Shown piece by piece: positions 12,840-24,002 of a DNA stretch of 64,000 bases. A model generated the notes under the pieces. It saw only the letters and a list, made by a program, of their open reading frames with translations. It ran no database searches and had not been told where the DNA came from. This stretch comes from Heliocidaris tuberculata. Lineage: Eukaryota; Echinodermata; Echinoidea; Camarodonta; Echinometridae. The DNA lies in contig CM046852.1 in assembly GCA_025618425.1 (NCBI GenBank), forward strand, positions 62,001 to 126,000, given 5' to 3'. The position numbers and the translations under genes are program-made. Each line of letters begins with the position of its first letter. Position 1 is the first letter of the stretch.

Positions 12840-14690
12840 GAGACTAAGAGAAACTAAGAGAAAGGCAACTGATAAATCTTGGATTTCCGATCGAACCTTG
12901 TCGCTCATAAAGAATCGACAGCGGGCCTGGCACTCTGGAAATCGTGAGCTCTTCAAACTCTACCGTAATCGCATTCAGCGGGAGGTAGCGAAAAGTAAGG
13001 CAGCTTTCTATGCCCGTCGAATTCGTAGGCTCAGACAGTCGGAACCAGCTAAATGGCATAGACAAATCCAATATATAGTTGGATTAAGTAATCAACCTCT
13101 ATCAATGCCGACGTCTTTTGGCCATAATGAATCACAGCAAACCACGAAGATCGGCGAGCATTTCTCGAAGGTTTGCAATGAGCTTCCTCCGCTGGAAAGT
13201 TCACATCTTCCGGCTTTTCTGTTTTTTTTTTTTCTTTTTACTTCACCTGCTCCTCTTATACACCCCTATCAAATCTACAAGATTCTGAAGAGTTTGAAGA
13301 CAACCAAAGCAACGCTGAAGAGTGATCTTCAGGTGAAAATCATTAAAGAATTTGCTGTGGAATTATCCGATCCACTGTCAACTATCTTTAATGCGATCCT
13401 TCGCACTGGTACTTATCCAAAGTCATGGAAGAGAGCAGTGATCACCCCTATCCCGAAGAAGCAACCGGTCGAAGAAATGACCGATCTAAGACCGATTTCT
13501 ATTACCGCCATCTTTTCGCGCGTTATGGAATCGTTTCTCTCGAGGTGGGTTTTCCGTGATCTTGCACCTGTGATCGATATACGACAGTTTGGCAATGTTC
13601 CCGGTAGCTCTACTACACGATACTTAGCCAGCCTTATCGACACTATCTTGAAGGGCACTGATAAGGAATGTGTGCGTCACTCTGGACAATCGACTCTGCA
13701 AAAGCATTCGACAGAGTTAATCACAATTTTGTCGTCAGGAAATTATGCGAATATGGTGTACAATCATCTATCTTACCGATAATTTGCAGTTTCCTGAGCA
13801 ACTGTAAGCAAGCCGTCAAAGTTGGCTCTTCTATTTCATCTGACCTCGAAGTTGCTAGTGGTGTTCCTCAAGGAACAAAGTTAGGCCCGGTACTCTTCCT
13901 TGCAGTCGTAAATGATGCAGTCATCAACTTTGAAAACAGATGGAAGTACATCGATGATTTGGGTCTAGTTGAAGTGCGTTCTTGTAAGGAACCTTCTAAT
14001 CTTCAGTCTGAGATCAATCATCTTGTTCATTGGTGCCATTAGAACGACATGAAACCGAATCCTCGGAAGTGCAGTGTGATGCATTTTTCATTTGCTAAAC
14101 ATCCACCTATTTTTCCTGTTTTGCAAATTGCCGATTCGCAGCTTCCGGAAGTTGAGTGTCTCAGGATCCTTTGCGTCATTTTGCAACGTGATTTGAAATG
14201 GGAATCCAATGTGTCTTCGATGATATCAAGAGCTAGCCGACGTCTCTACATATTGTGTCGTTTAAGGAAATGTGACCTACCACAGTCAGAACTTGTCAAC
14301 GTCTACGTAATGTATATACGCCCAGTTATTGAATATGCGGCCCCTATCTGGGCAACATCGATTACTGCACAGCTAGCATCTGATCTAGAGCGCATTCAGA
14401 AGAGGGCCTATCGTATAATCCTTAGGGGATACCTTTCCTACCATTCAGCCCTTGAGGCATTAGGCATCCCCTCTCTCCAAGCACGTAGAGATATTCTTTT
14501 CTCATCCTTTTCTCGCCGCCTTCCCTCCTCTTCTCGACATCGTGATCTTCTCCCTGAGTTCAGATCCCAATCGACTGATCGCAGTCTGAGGAATTCCAAT
14601 ATGCTCGATGTCCCTTTGTGTAGGACAACCAGATACCGTCAGTCCGTGATCCCCTCGATTGTACGACTATTAAACTTAGAGTTAAAATAA
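12840..14690 (+). pseudogene. LINE ORF, reverse transcriptase and C-terminal domain (frame-broken)
   Basis: RT motifs appear in order across three frames. 12898-13660: KILKSLKTTKATLKSD, then TPIPKK, LRPISITAIFSRVME and GSSTTRYLASLID. 13668-14042: DSAKAFDRVNH (motif A Asp), SGVPQGTKLGPVLFL (motif B) and KYIDDLGLV (motif C, YIDD where most relatives have YADD or YVDD). 14049-14690: MKPNPRKCSVMHFSF, YIRPVIEYAAPIW, LERIQKRAYRIIL and ALEALGIPSLQARRDILF, the usual C-terminal region of CR1/Rex/L2-like LINEs. Breaks are a frameshift near 13665, a TAG at 14040 just after HLVHWCH, and a poly-T stretch near 13220 that may have altered the linker. A clade finer than CR1-group is not claimed. Confidence 0.85.
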
Positions 14691-14929
14691 ACTCAATTCC
14701 CAACTGAACCTTTCCGAACTTGATCTGTCAGTATTAATTTAGTGTTGCTTTAATTGAAACACTGAACTAATATCACATTTTTATACTGTATGAAATTTAA
14801 CCCAATACTTAATTCTTAATATATCTGTGCTAAATGGACGAAATACTGGCTTTTTACTTCTTAGATAGGCCTACCTCATTAATTTATAGATTACCTTATA
14901 CTCTTGAATAACGCCCTGCTGATGAAATT

Positions 14930-15156
14930 AAAATTCAAATTGCAGTGTGAATTTATTTTATAAATTGATTTTTCTGTAATATCTGGCATACAACTTTAAA
15001 TCAATTTATATTGTGCAATGGTACCACAACTATCTCAGTAATTCCAAATTGCAATGTGAATGTATTTTATAAATTGAATTTTTTGTGCAACATCTGGCAT
15101 ACAACTTTGAAGTAATTTATTTTGTGCAATAGTACCATTACTATCTCAGTAAATGC
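14930..15156 (+). repeat. ~112-bp tandem duplication in the LINE 3' region
   Basis: A segment containing tctggcatacaactttga/aa, then a tttattttgtgcaatagtacc-like stretch, and ending at actatctcagtaa, occurs twice back to back (about 14930-15041 and 15042-15156), diverged by roughly 10-15%. Confidence 0.75.
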
Positions 15157-16376
15157 AGTATATGAAATTTTGGGTAATCTGATTCATATCAATTCTAATG
15201 TGCAATCTCAATTTTGATTTGCTTATCTCTTAATCCTGATAAGTTCATGAACTTGGTAGACAGGATTTTGTACTATTATTTTTTTTTTTCTATTTTCGAA
15301 CTAAAATTAAATTTTGAAATCAAATCATTCATAATTGTTTATTTTCCTGTTTGCTACTGTAAATTGCATTACCAATTACTCTGAATTTTAATCTAACAGA
15401 AATTCAACTTCTTATTTTAAAAGCTCAATTTTGTATTTTCTTGGGCAATAGTTCCATTTGATTTGCTTTTAGATTTCTGCTTCTTACTCTTTATTCCCTC
15501 TTCTACATATATTTTCTGGTCTGTTCTTTTATGATTGTCATATTCATGTTACAATTGTTTAATGTTATTTCTATTTTGTATTTTGATTGTATTTCATCGG
15601 CTTATTTTTCGTATGACATTTTTATTGTAAATTCAATTTGTTTCAGCCTTTGGCTACTATTTTGAATGTTTTTTTTTTTTTACTCAATAACCCTGAACAA
15701 TTAAATTCAATTAAATTCAATTCAATCCATGATATATCTTGAGCTAAGAAGGAGACAAGCATCAATTTTAGAGATAATGGAGAAAATATGAAATTTTGAG
15801 TAGAAAACACATGGAGAGTTGTCCTACTCCACCTGTCACTTTGAAGCAACATTGCCAATTTGAGGATCGCCACAGAAAGTACATTGAGACTTTTCAAACT
15901 TTCATAACTTTCTCATTTCTTAACCGACTTTGATGGAACTTTTTAAAAATTGCTTCTCTCTATCCTCTCTTTTCATTAAAAATCATTTTTCCTCAGGGTT
16001 TCATTCTCCTTTAACAACTAAAATTATACTGGAGCGCGCATCATGGCGCGCACGCTTTGAAAGCGCATAATGCATAGGGCATAAAGGTCAAAATGTACTA
16101 GGTACAAATAACCTTATCTGCACATGAGCAAATTTTAATTACGAAATGGCTTATTGAGACAGTTGTATTTCAGATGCGTAAGGCTGAGACGAACGGTTAC
16201 CGACATTCCCTATCGGTTGTGCCTAAAGGAAAACACACAAAAAAATAATAAATAAATAAATAAAAAAAAAAAAAAAAAAAGAAGATGACTGAGTCCTTGC
16301 GAGTCTTAACCATGTACAATACAGCTAAAAAACGTATTACAAGAATATTATCAATATGGGAATAATTTGGAAAACA

Positions 16377-16830
16377 AGGACAGTCAGACAATGCTTCGCG
16401 GCTTCGGAAAAACGAGCACACTTAAATACGCCGAAAAGGCCGTATAACGCAAGATGAATATACAGCCCCCAACGGTCAATGCTAGGCAGTGTGTACAAAA
16501 GACATTAGGGAAAAACTTTGGGATCAGGAGTTGGTCTGGCGGTAACGTCAACGGTCAGCTATCTGCACGCGCCTACAAACTGCCTCTGATCCAACCTAGG
16601 TTCGAATCTCAGTCACGTTTTTCGGACGGTGTCGTTAAAGGCCGGTCCCAGACGTAAATATTCATATTTGATTGATACACGTCTGTACAAAACCAAATTA
16701 ACAACAACAACTTGAAATGTCAACCTACTTTTGATATTTTTTTTTTCAAAAATAATGCTCAATTATCTTCAAAGTCCTTGAATGATTTGTCATATAGAAT
16801 AATTTTCAAATAATCAAATAACAAACTTTT
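16377..16830 (+). mobile_element. Foldback-family copy interrupted by a SINE
   Basis: 16390-16510 matches the left arm of the foldback element at 22226-22340 (cggaaaa.cgagcaca, then aagatgaatata.agcc, then gtgtgtacaaaagacat). The stretch 16745-16795 matches that element's interior in reverse. Between them (about 16520-16712) lies a SINE. This is a decayed copy split by the SINE. Confidence 0.6.
16520..16712 (+). mobile_element. SINE with pol III B box and (aac)n tail
   Basis: There is an A-box-like stretch tggtctggcgg near 16531 and a clear B box ggttcgaatct at 16599-16609. These are followed by a body with ttttcggacggtgtcgtt, then aaggccggtccca, and a tail ending in acaacaacaac. The body from the B box on matches the minus-strand element at 60620-60771, although the heads differ. 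It inserted into the foldback element that surrounds it. Confidence 0.65.
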
Positions 16831-17002
16831 GAAATGAATATATTCAAAGCATTTTTATAAAAGATATTATATATACAACAGCTTTGTAGACTCTTGTGGA
16901 AATAAATACAATGTGAAAGGAAATGAGAAAATAATCATTGCGTAGCTTAAGTTCCTCACAGCTCTCCTCCTTTTTGAAATTTTTGCAAAGGTTGAAAAAA
17001 AA

Positions 17003-17074
17003 TGTCTCCTCCGGGAATTGAACCTGGGTCAATGGCTTGGAACGCCAATGCCTTTACCCCTAAATCACGGAGAC
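17003..17074 (-). tRNA. tRNA-Gly (anticodon TCC), or tRNA-derived copy
   Basis: The 72-nt minus-strand sequence folds as a cloverleaf. The acceptor stem GTCTCCG/AGGAGAC has six pairs plus one mismatch. The D arm is weak. The anticodon stem-loop is TTGGC-GTTCCAA-GCCAT with U33, anticodon TCC and A37. The T arm is CCAGG-TTCAATT-CCCGG with one mismatch. The anticodon-to-T-arm region closely resembles eukaryotic tRNA-Gly(TCC). Eight T residues follow at once (16995-17002 on the plus strand are A), a pol III terminator. The two or three mismatches leave open that it is a decayed copy. No tail or SINE body follows it. Confidence 0.65.
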
Positions 17075-17269
17075 GGGTCAGTGGTTTGCAGATTCAATAG
17101 ACCGACAGACTGACATATCTTCAACCTCATTAATCAATTCCTTTGTCTGGGGCATGCCTCAGCTTGGATCCACCTTTGTTAAACAATAGTTGAAGACCCC
17201 AAAGATAAAGTAGGCTTTTCTGATACTTATTTTTCTTTAATTCGTTATAATCTTGCTAAAAATATTCCC

Positions 17270-18530
17270 CCATCAAATAAAACTTTTGTGGATTTTTAGG
17301 CCCTCACAATCAAAATTGTAATTTTTTTTTTCCCAACAAATATGCAAGAAATTATGAAAATTGTTTCTAACTTGAATAATAAGAAATGTTCCAGATATGA
17401 TGGAATTAATTATATTATACTGAAAGCTATCATTCCTTCTACTGTAGATCCATTGGTTCACAACTTTACTTTGTCACTATGGCAAGGTCAATTTTCAAAT
17501 TCTATGAAAATGGCAAAAAATTATTCCATTATTTAAAAAGGGGATAAACTGGATTTTGATAACTATTGCCCAAATTCTTTATCATCTACCTTTTCTAAAA
17601 TTTTGAAAAAAAATTATTGATACTCTGATGATGCATCGTCATACACTGTAGGTATATTCCTGGAATTCTCCAAGGTCTGATACAATTAACCATGAAATTT
17701 TACTTTATAAACTCTCTCATTATGGCGTACGTGGAAAGGCCTTGGAGTGGTTCAGGAGCTACCTAACAGAAATCAATATGTATTCTTAAATGAAAATGCA
17801 TCTGAATTACGCAATATTTGTTGTGGTATCCCGCAAGGACGTCTGTTAGGCCCGCTACTGTTTATTCTTTACATGAATGATTTTTTGTAAATCATCTAAT
17901 TCCATGTCGTTTATATTATTTGCAGATAATACCAATTTATTCTTTTCACACAATAATTCACATGTTCTTGTTGATAGAATCAATGCTTAGTTATTGAATA
18001 TATTACAATGGAAAGAGCAAACAAACGCTTACCAAATTCTCTCTTACCAAATTCTTTGGTATAAATGTTGATAATAAAAATTACACACTGATAATATTTG
18101 CAAAATTATTTCGCGCAATATAGGTATTTAAAAAAAAATCAAATTGCACTTACCACAGTCATCATTGTTCATGCTTTATTCATCATTGATTTTATCGTAT
18201 CTGTCTTTTGGTTTTGGGCAATACACATCAAACATTGTTTTACTATATTCGTATAGTGGTATACTACCTTATGTGTTTCATGATATGTTTCATAAAAAAA
18301 TCAAGCATTCCGTAAATACCTCACCAGACAGTCAGATGAATTTCACTTACCTCTTTTGAGAACATTTTTTTCGCACAAAATATGTTCCTTTTTTGAAGGC
18401 CTTAAATTTTGGAATGATCTGCTTAATGGTTTGAAAAACTCCCCTTCCCTCAATGTTAATATTATTATTTTTTTAAATGTATTATTACAGTCATATAAAA
18501 TCTAGCGATTTATTGTGATGTATCACGTCC
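17270..18530 (+). pseudogene. Decayed CR1-group LINE, RT region to C-terminus
   Basis: Fragments in several frames follow RT order. NNKKCSRYDGINYIILKA at 17370-17430 is the finger region. It is followed by a stretch readable as KKGDKLDFDNY near 17538. [20 protein letters not shown] is near 17675-17735 (motif A with Asp). CCGIPQGRLLGPLLFILYMN is near 17820-17880 (motif B). FILFADNTNLFF is near 17910-17945 (motif C, FADN instead of FADD). The C-terminal part near 18300-18480 reads DEFHLPLLRTFF, then LKFWNDLLNGLKNSPSLNV. Many stops and shifts make it long dead. It is distinct from the LINE at 11460-15726. Confidence 0.75.
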
Positions 18531-18780
18531 CCCCCCCCCCTCCCCGCCATTTCTGATTTGTATCTTTGTGTTCTCCTGCTCATCTCTCTAAACAAAAAAA
18601 CAAAAAAAAATGATCAACACTCGACTCCCCCCTCGATGTTTTTTTATCATTGTTTTCTTAAATTCCTCAAGGATATTGTGCGCTCTCTATTTCGTGCTAG
18701 CTCCCTCTCTGCTTCTCTCTCCTCTCCCTCCAATCCGTATGCAGCCCACATTTCCTTCTCCCCCCCCCCCCCCCCCCTGT
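18531..18780. repeat. Pyrimidine-rich low-complexity DNA with poly-C runs
   Basis: Poly-C runs at 18531-18541 and 18761-18778, with C/T-rich sequence between. The downstream stretch to 19880 is AT-rich and holds no recognised gene. Confidence 0.7.
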
Positions 18781-19879
18781 TAACTTAATTTGTTCTCTCT
18801 TCTTCATATAATTACGTTGTTTCCAGTCATTACGTGTTTCTGTAAATGTTGTCTCTGTTGGCCACTATCCTTCTTCTCTTGTTTATTTATGTACTTTACC
18901 TTTTCTCAGTTACTATTATCTGAGGGATCAGCAGTTTACAAGCTCTGCTTTCTAGTGGACCTCTCCATTTCCACAGAATATAAATGAGCTTTCATACGTA
19001 ATAATTTTACTTTTCTTTTTAAAGGTATTTATTTTTGTATTGATCTATCTTTATTTCGAATCTGTTTTTTATAAATTTTGCATTATATTTATGATTATGA
19101 TAATTGTATTTTGTATTCGTATTTTGTTGGAAAATAAAAATAATAAAATATAAAATATATATTTCAACGTCTCTATGGTCACGACACACACATGGCAATT
19201 CGACACGAAACTTTCATACTAGTTTTCCTCAGTGGAAGATACCAGCATTCTTTCTCTTCGAAAAATGCATAAATGGGATTTTTGAAGAACGATAACAGCA
19301 AATGGATCCCCAAGACACATGTAAGCTATGCATAAACTACTTGTTGTTGAAATAAATATTTGAACAATGGTAAAAAAATTCCAATGGTTTGGCATTTTCT
19401 GTCTGTGGACCCTAAATCTGAATAGTTTATGCTGGACGAGTTGAATAGGAAGGTGTATGCAACATTTGCGCTAGAATACTGAATGGATATTTCAAGTAAT
19501 AATTCTTCTGAATTTCATTGAAGGAATGTATTACATTTTTAGGTCAGTAGCCACACTGTGGCTATTTTAGAAAATTGCATACCTTGTCTTTCTTTTGATT
19601 TTAAACAGAAAAGGTACTTAAAAATGGCATATATTGTTATATCATTATTTGTAAGTTGTGGGTATCCATCAAAGCAAAATTAAAGTAAATCACACATGAA
19701 TATTATCAGCATGATCAGAACATAATAGTAAATTTAAAACCAAAACTTTGGCATGTTTGTCAGTGTCTAGACAAGCCCATTATGAGGGGAATAAACATTA
19801 AGTAAAGACTCACGTCAAAATCTAGGGTGTACAGAAACTCTTGACCAGTACTGTATATACGGTATATCAACAACAGGTC

Positions 19880-19965
19880 AGATTTTCCTTCATGCCTTTT
19901 GTACACACTGCCTCGCTCTAAAGGTTGAGGGCTCGCTCTATATTCATTTTACGTTATACCCGGTA
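19880..19965 (-). mobile_element. Fragment of the foldback family
   Basis: catgccttttgtacacactg, then cctcgct, then gagggctc, then tatattcat matches the right arm of the foldback element at 22540-22600. Only this part is preserved. Confidence 0.6.
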
Positions 19966-19967
19966 TG

Positions 19968-20280
19968 GTAATTGTAATGGTTTATTATAAAATCATTTGC
20001 AGCCAACTGGCTGAATGAAAGATGTTTGTACAGCGTAAAAAAACATCACAAACAATGATTTTTACATAATCATAATTAATCTTAACAAAGAAAATGATAC
20101 ATTAAATCAAAGATATAATACATAGCAATTGCATTTTCTGAATTTATAGCTTATGCAAGTAAATTCATAAAGTACACAAAGACAAACAAATATATTTTTA
20201 AAATATATCAAACAATCCAAATTATCTTTGAAAACAATCAAGACATTCACATTAATTAAATTTCGGAAATCATTTAGTTT
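19968..20280 (-). mobile_element. LINE 3' end with hairpin, minus orientation
   Basis: Read on the minus strand, the end has the stem-loop cagccagttggctg followed by caaatgattttataataaacca. The copy at 59243-59400 has the same layout (ggccattggcc, then gatgaaattttaacaataaacca). The upstream sequence is AT-rich with no readable coding part. Confidence 0.5.
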
Positions 20281-21049
20281 TGCATTTTAACTGTTCTCTA
20301 TTACATTAGATTTTTGTTGCACATGCGTCATCCTTTGATGACGTGTGACTACGTCAGTGCCTGGCCCCCATGCGTATGAGAGTAACATTGTACAAAATGG
20401 GGATGCCAAATAAACAGAAAAGGAAAACAAAAGGTGTGAATTACTGGAGGGTGCAGGGATATCCCTCATAGGCTTGATTAGTGTAGTATCGAACGGGTAT
20501 AATGCTCGTTGCACAAGAGGCGTCATTTCCTACGCGAATTTAAATCCTGTGAGTGCGTTAGTGATTCACGCAGTGTGTGCATTGGTAATTTGCAATAATT
20601 TAGTATTTATTTTGTGTTCGATGTCATCCGTGCTAGGCACATAAAAGAACGCACCGGTCGCTAGCGCAGTCCTAAGTCAGGGCAATGATGCCTTGAGCGA
20701 AACAGGCAGAATAAGATCCTAACCTTCCACATTTTTAATGAAAATATTAGATACATGAAAGTCAATTCTTACCTTTTAATGTAGAGCCTTTCTCCCGTCT
20801 TGTGATCAGTTTTCACGTGCGAACCCCACTTTCATTTCTTCACCACCGGCCTGCGGACATTACCATACAATGTCATGCTTGATTATACTGAGTGCCGTGT
20901 CGACGACTGGTAGATCTTTTTCGCGTCATGAAAGAGACTGATATCGTTTAAAACGTGATTGCAAAATGAACAGTACAAACAATAATTGTATAGTTCGATA
21001 ACCGCATAATAACGCAATCGAAATAACTAGTGTGTAACCTTACGACGCA
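20281..21049. other. Intergenic downstream of the SLC5 gene
   Basis: No gene recognised. A tttatt at 20607 (AATAAA on the minus strand) could serve as a poly(A) signal for the transporter, but it is about 880 bases past the stop codon. Confidence 0.35.
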
Positions 21050-21295
21050 CAAGTGGCGGATTTAGGGGTTACTTCTGGACCGCTCCCCCTTGAAAGAAAA
21101 GTGTACATTGTGCCCATTTTTTTTTTTAAATGATAACCTTTTTTTTTTTGTCAGAGAATTTGGAACAACAAAGAGACGCCAAAGTGTGTAATAACATCTT
21201 TTTTTCTTGCTTGTTAGATAATTTTCAGAGATTTGTGGCTCCACCCCTTTTTTTTTTTTTTTTTTTTTTTTTACAAAATCCTGGGTCCGCCCTTG
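21050..21295. mobile_element. MITE with CAAG..GGCGGA..GGG-type inverted ends
   Basis: The left end caagtggcggatttagggg pairs with the reverse complement of the right end (caagggcggacccagg). The interior is mostly poly-T (21242-21272). It resembles the short hAT-like MITEs elsewhere in the window, but no clean 8-bp target duplication was found. Confidence 0.5.
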
Positions 21296-21488
21296 TTACA
21301 GACACTTATTCATTTACATGGGAGGGGATGGAGGGATAAGTCGCACCTCGCTTCACGTCCCTTTGGGAGGTTTGTGATCTGTGGCAAACTTTGTTTTGTG
21401 TATATGTCTATGTCTAAGGATAAGTTAAGTTATACCCTCCTCGTCAAAAGTTCATTGACAGAAAGCCCGTCCCTTTGTTTGTTAATGT

Positions 21489-21823
21489 TTATCTAGGTCT
21501 GCTTTTCTGTTGGAATATTTTCGGCAATATGGTCGGAAACATGATTCTACTACAGAGAAAAGCTGCCCTGGACTTAAATGTATGAGTACTTCGTAAGTTT
21601 GCGCAACCGTCAGGGGATCTGCATTCTTGATCTTTAATTATGTCAAAAGAGAGAAAATTTGCACATCTTACCGTATCTTTTTCACTTGCTTCATGATACC
21701 CTTTGTAAAGGTCACCAACACCACATCTTAGAGGGCGCTTCACAAACTCTGGTAGACAGCAGTACATCCGGTCAGCAATAGGACTGATCAACATTGGGTT
21801 TAGCAACCTAGGGTCATTGGCAC
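21489..21823 (-). CDS. SLC5 last exon: cytoplasmic tail and stop
   Basis: The acceptor is attcaatcaag. It encodes [20 protein letters not shown].., then [11 protein letters not shown] and a variable hydrophilic tail ending [10 protein letters not shown] and a stop at 21489. No transmembrane segment is visible in this part. Confidence 0.85.
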
Positions 21824-23969
21824 CTTGATTGAATGTAAAATCATAAAATGCATGGAAGCTCAAAACAAGTTAAGAAACAAGCAATCGTGGAAAGCAAGAT
21901 TATGATATAAAATGAAAGTCTGAAATTAGAGGAGGTATTTAAGGTTTAAATATGAATGGGAAGTATGACTATGACAAGTTTGATAATTTGTAATGAATAA
22001 ACCCTGAGATCTATAATTCGTGTTATTAAAATCATCATATATATTCTACCGCTGGCATCACCATCCTGTTATATACTTCTTACTGATACATCTTCGGATC
22101 TATCAAATCAGTGCTTCAAAAAATCAATATCCGGCATACCATGCTTTTTGTCAGTGAAAGACACCCCTGGACACTGGCAAAAGGGGTGACTGAAATCGGA
22201 ATTGCGTATTAATCGAGACTCATTCAGTTAGACCCAACTCCGGAAAACCGAGCACAGGTATATACACCGAAAACGGCGTATGGAGCAAGATGAATATAGA
22301 GCCTTCATCGTTCAGTGTGAGACAGTGTGTACAAAAGACATGGGGAAAATCGTGCAGTGTCGACCTGCTGTTGATAATATATTTTTCAAAAATAATGTTG
22401 CGGATATATTTATTTCAAACGTTTGTAATTTGAAAGTCATTTCATATGACAAATCATTCAAGGATTTTGAAGATAATTGGCACGCAGCATTATTTTAATA
22501 TATATCGTTGGCTGGTTGACTGTGGAAGATTTTCCACATGTCTTTTGTACACACTGCCTCGCACTGAACGATGAGGGCTCTATATTCATACGCCGTTTTC
22601 GGAGTATATACCTGTGCTCGGTTTTCCGAAGTTGGGTCTGACTGTCATTTTCGTAATACTGTCACGCTTCGATTGACAATAACATAAATTTTGATTCTGC
22701 CTTTCACGTGATGGGTATGCCTACTATTTTTGAAGGCCTTACCAGGGGTGTCGCTTGAGGCCAGGCTGTGAGGGTGTGACCCCCCCCCCCCTACACACAC
22801 ACACACACACAAAAAAAAAAAAAGTTTCAGCTTATCATTCCCTTATCACTTCCTCTCATACCTGTTATCAAGCTGATAACCAGAGCCCAGAATATTGTCA
22901 TAGCCATAGCTGCACCGCTGTACCACGCATAGGATAGACTAAACAGTTCTGCAATGGCTGGTCTAAAGGTTGCATAAAAATTGGGGGAAATCAGTAGTAA
23001 CGGGGCATAGAGAGAGAGAGAGAGAGAGAGAGACGCACACACACACACACACACACACACTCTCAAAATGTATCTAAATGATTTTTTTTCGTGAAATTAA
23101 GTTTAAAAACTAAAAACATAGATCACTGATCATAACAAGTCATAAACTGATCTTAAATAAACAAACCCACATTTCAAGTTACCGTCAGGTCTATTTCGAA
23201 TGAAAAAAAAAAACTATTAAAAAAAAATCATATGCAATATTAATTTCCTCCAAGTTCTATTGTTTACCTAGTTATTGCATTTTAGTAATCGTAAAGTGCC
23301 TTTTTAAAAATCTGAAATGATTCTGGGTCTTCGACATATGCTCCGGCGAGAATTGCTCCGGGCTTTATTTCGTCAAAATTAGGGTTAGGGTACTGTTTTG
23401 AAATTGGGTTTTAGGTAAGGTTTACGGTTAGGGTTAAGATAAGGTACATTTGGTCAATGGTTGAAGTTAAGAAGTCGGTTATTGTAGGATATTGAAGGTG
23501 GAGTATTCTTAGGACCATGTGTCGTACACCCCGCTTTTGTCGAGTTCATCAAAGGCGGTGATTCAGTGACCGTCGCGAATTCCGTCAGCATGGTCAGCAG
23601 GTCAGTGCTCAGAGTGGGTATTTCAAAATAGGGAGAGTACATGTCACGTGAGTTCTTATCAAACTACACTTTTTCTTTTTCATAAATGTAAATTAGATTT
23701 TGTTGTCCCAATTTGAAATGATTAATTAGTGTCATGGTTATGACAGAACCTGGGCGCTTCTGTCGAGTTGACCATTAACGTCAATGATTCAGTGACCGCT
23801 GCTACAGTGATATTACATCCGTCGGTGCTCAGTGGTGGTCTTTCATAGAACGGAGGGTATATCTGTGCCCCTATTCCGACCAGTAGTGACCAGGTTAGTC
23901 CGAGCAGCGTACCAAAGAACGCCCCCTGAGAGTAAGTGTGATGGTGGGAGGGGGGAGGGGTAGATGGAA

Positions 23970-24002
<33 letters not shown>

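Larger units (their letters stand above)
11460..15726 (+). mobile_element. Nearly full-length non-LTR retrotransposon (CR1-group LINE)
   Basis: Coding order is endonuclease, then reverse transcriptase, then C-terminal domain, followed by an AT-rich 3' region of about 1 kb and a short tail of repeated aaattcaatt at about 15699-15726. An AGCC-TTT-GGCT stem-loop lies at about 15645-15655 near the 3' end, as in CR1/L2-type elements. The LINE sits at the centre of the palindromic TTAA element, so it inserted later. Exact 5' boundary and target duplication were not resolved. It is recently inactivated, with only a handful of lesions. Confidence 0.85.
11172..16010. mobile_element. TTAA-flanked inverted-repeat DNA element, split by a LINE
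   Basis: The left arm (11172 to about 11455) and right arm (about 15729 to 16010) are inverted copies of about 285 bp at roughly 88-90% identity by eye. The outer ends are aggggaatgaaacc and its reverse complement. TTAA lies immediately outside both ends (11168-11171 and 16011-16014). TTAA target duplication with AGGG-type ends is the signature of T2/Kolobok-type elements. Without the LINE at its centre it would be a palindromic, non-coding MITE of about 570-600 bp. Confidence 0.8.

Noticed and set aside
23376..23450. Interstitial telomere
   Set aside because: Only two adjacent ttaggg units plus loose variants; too short and degenerate.
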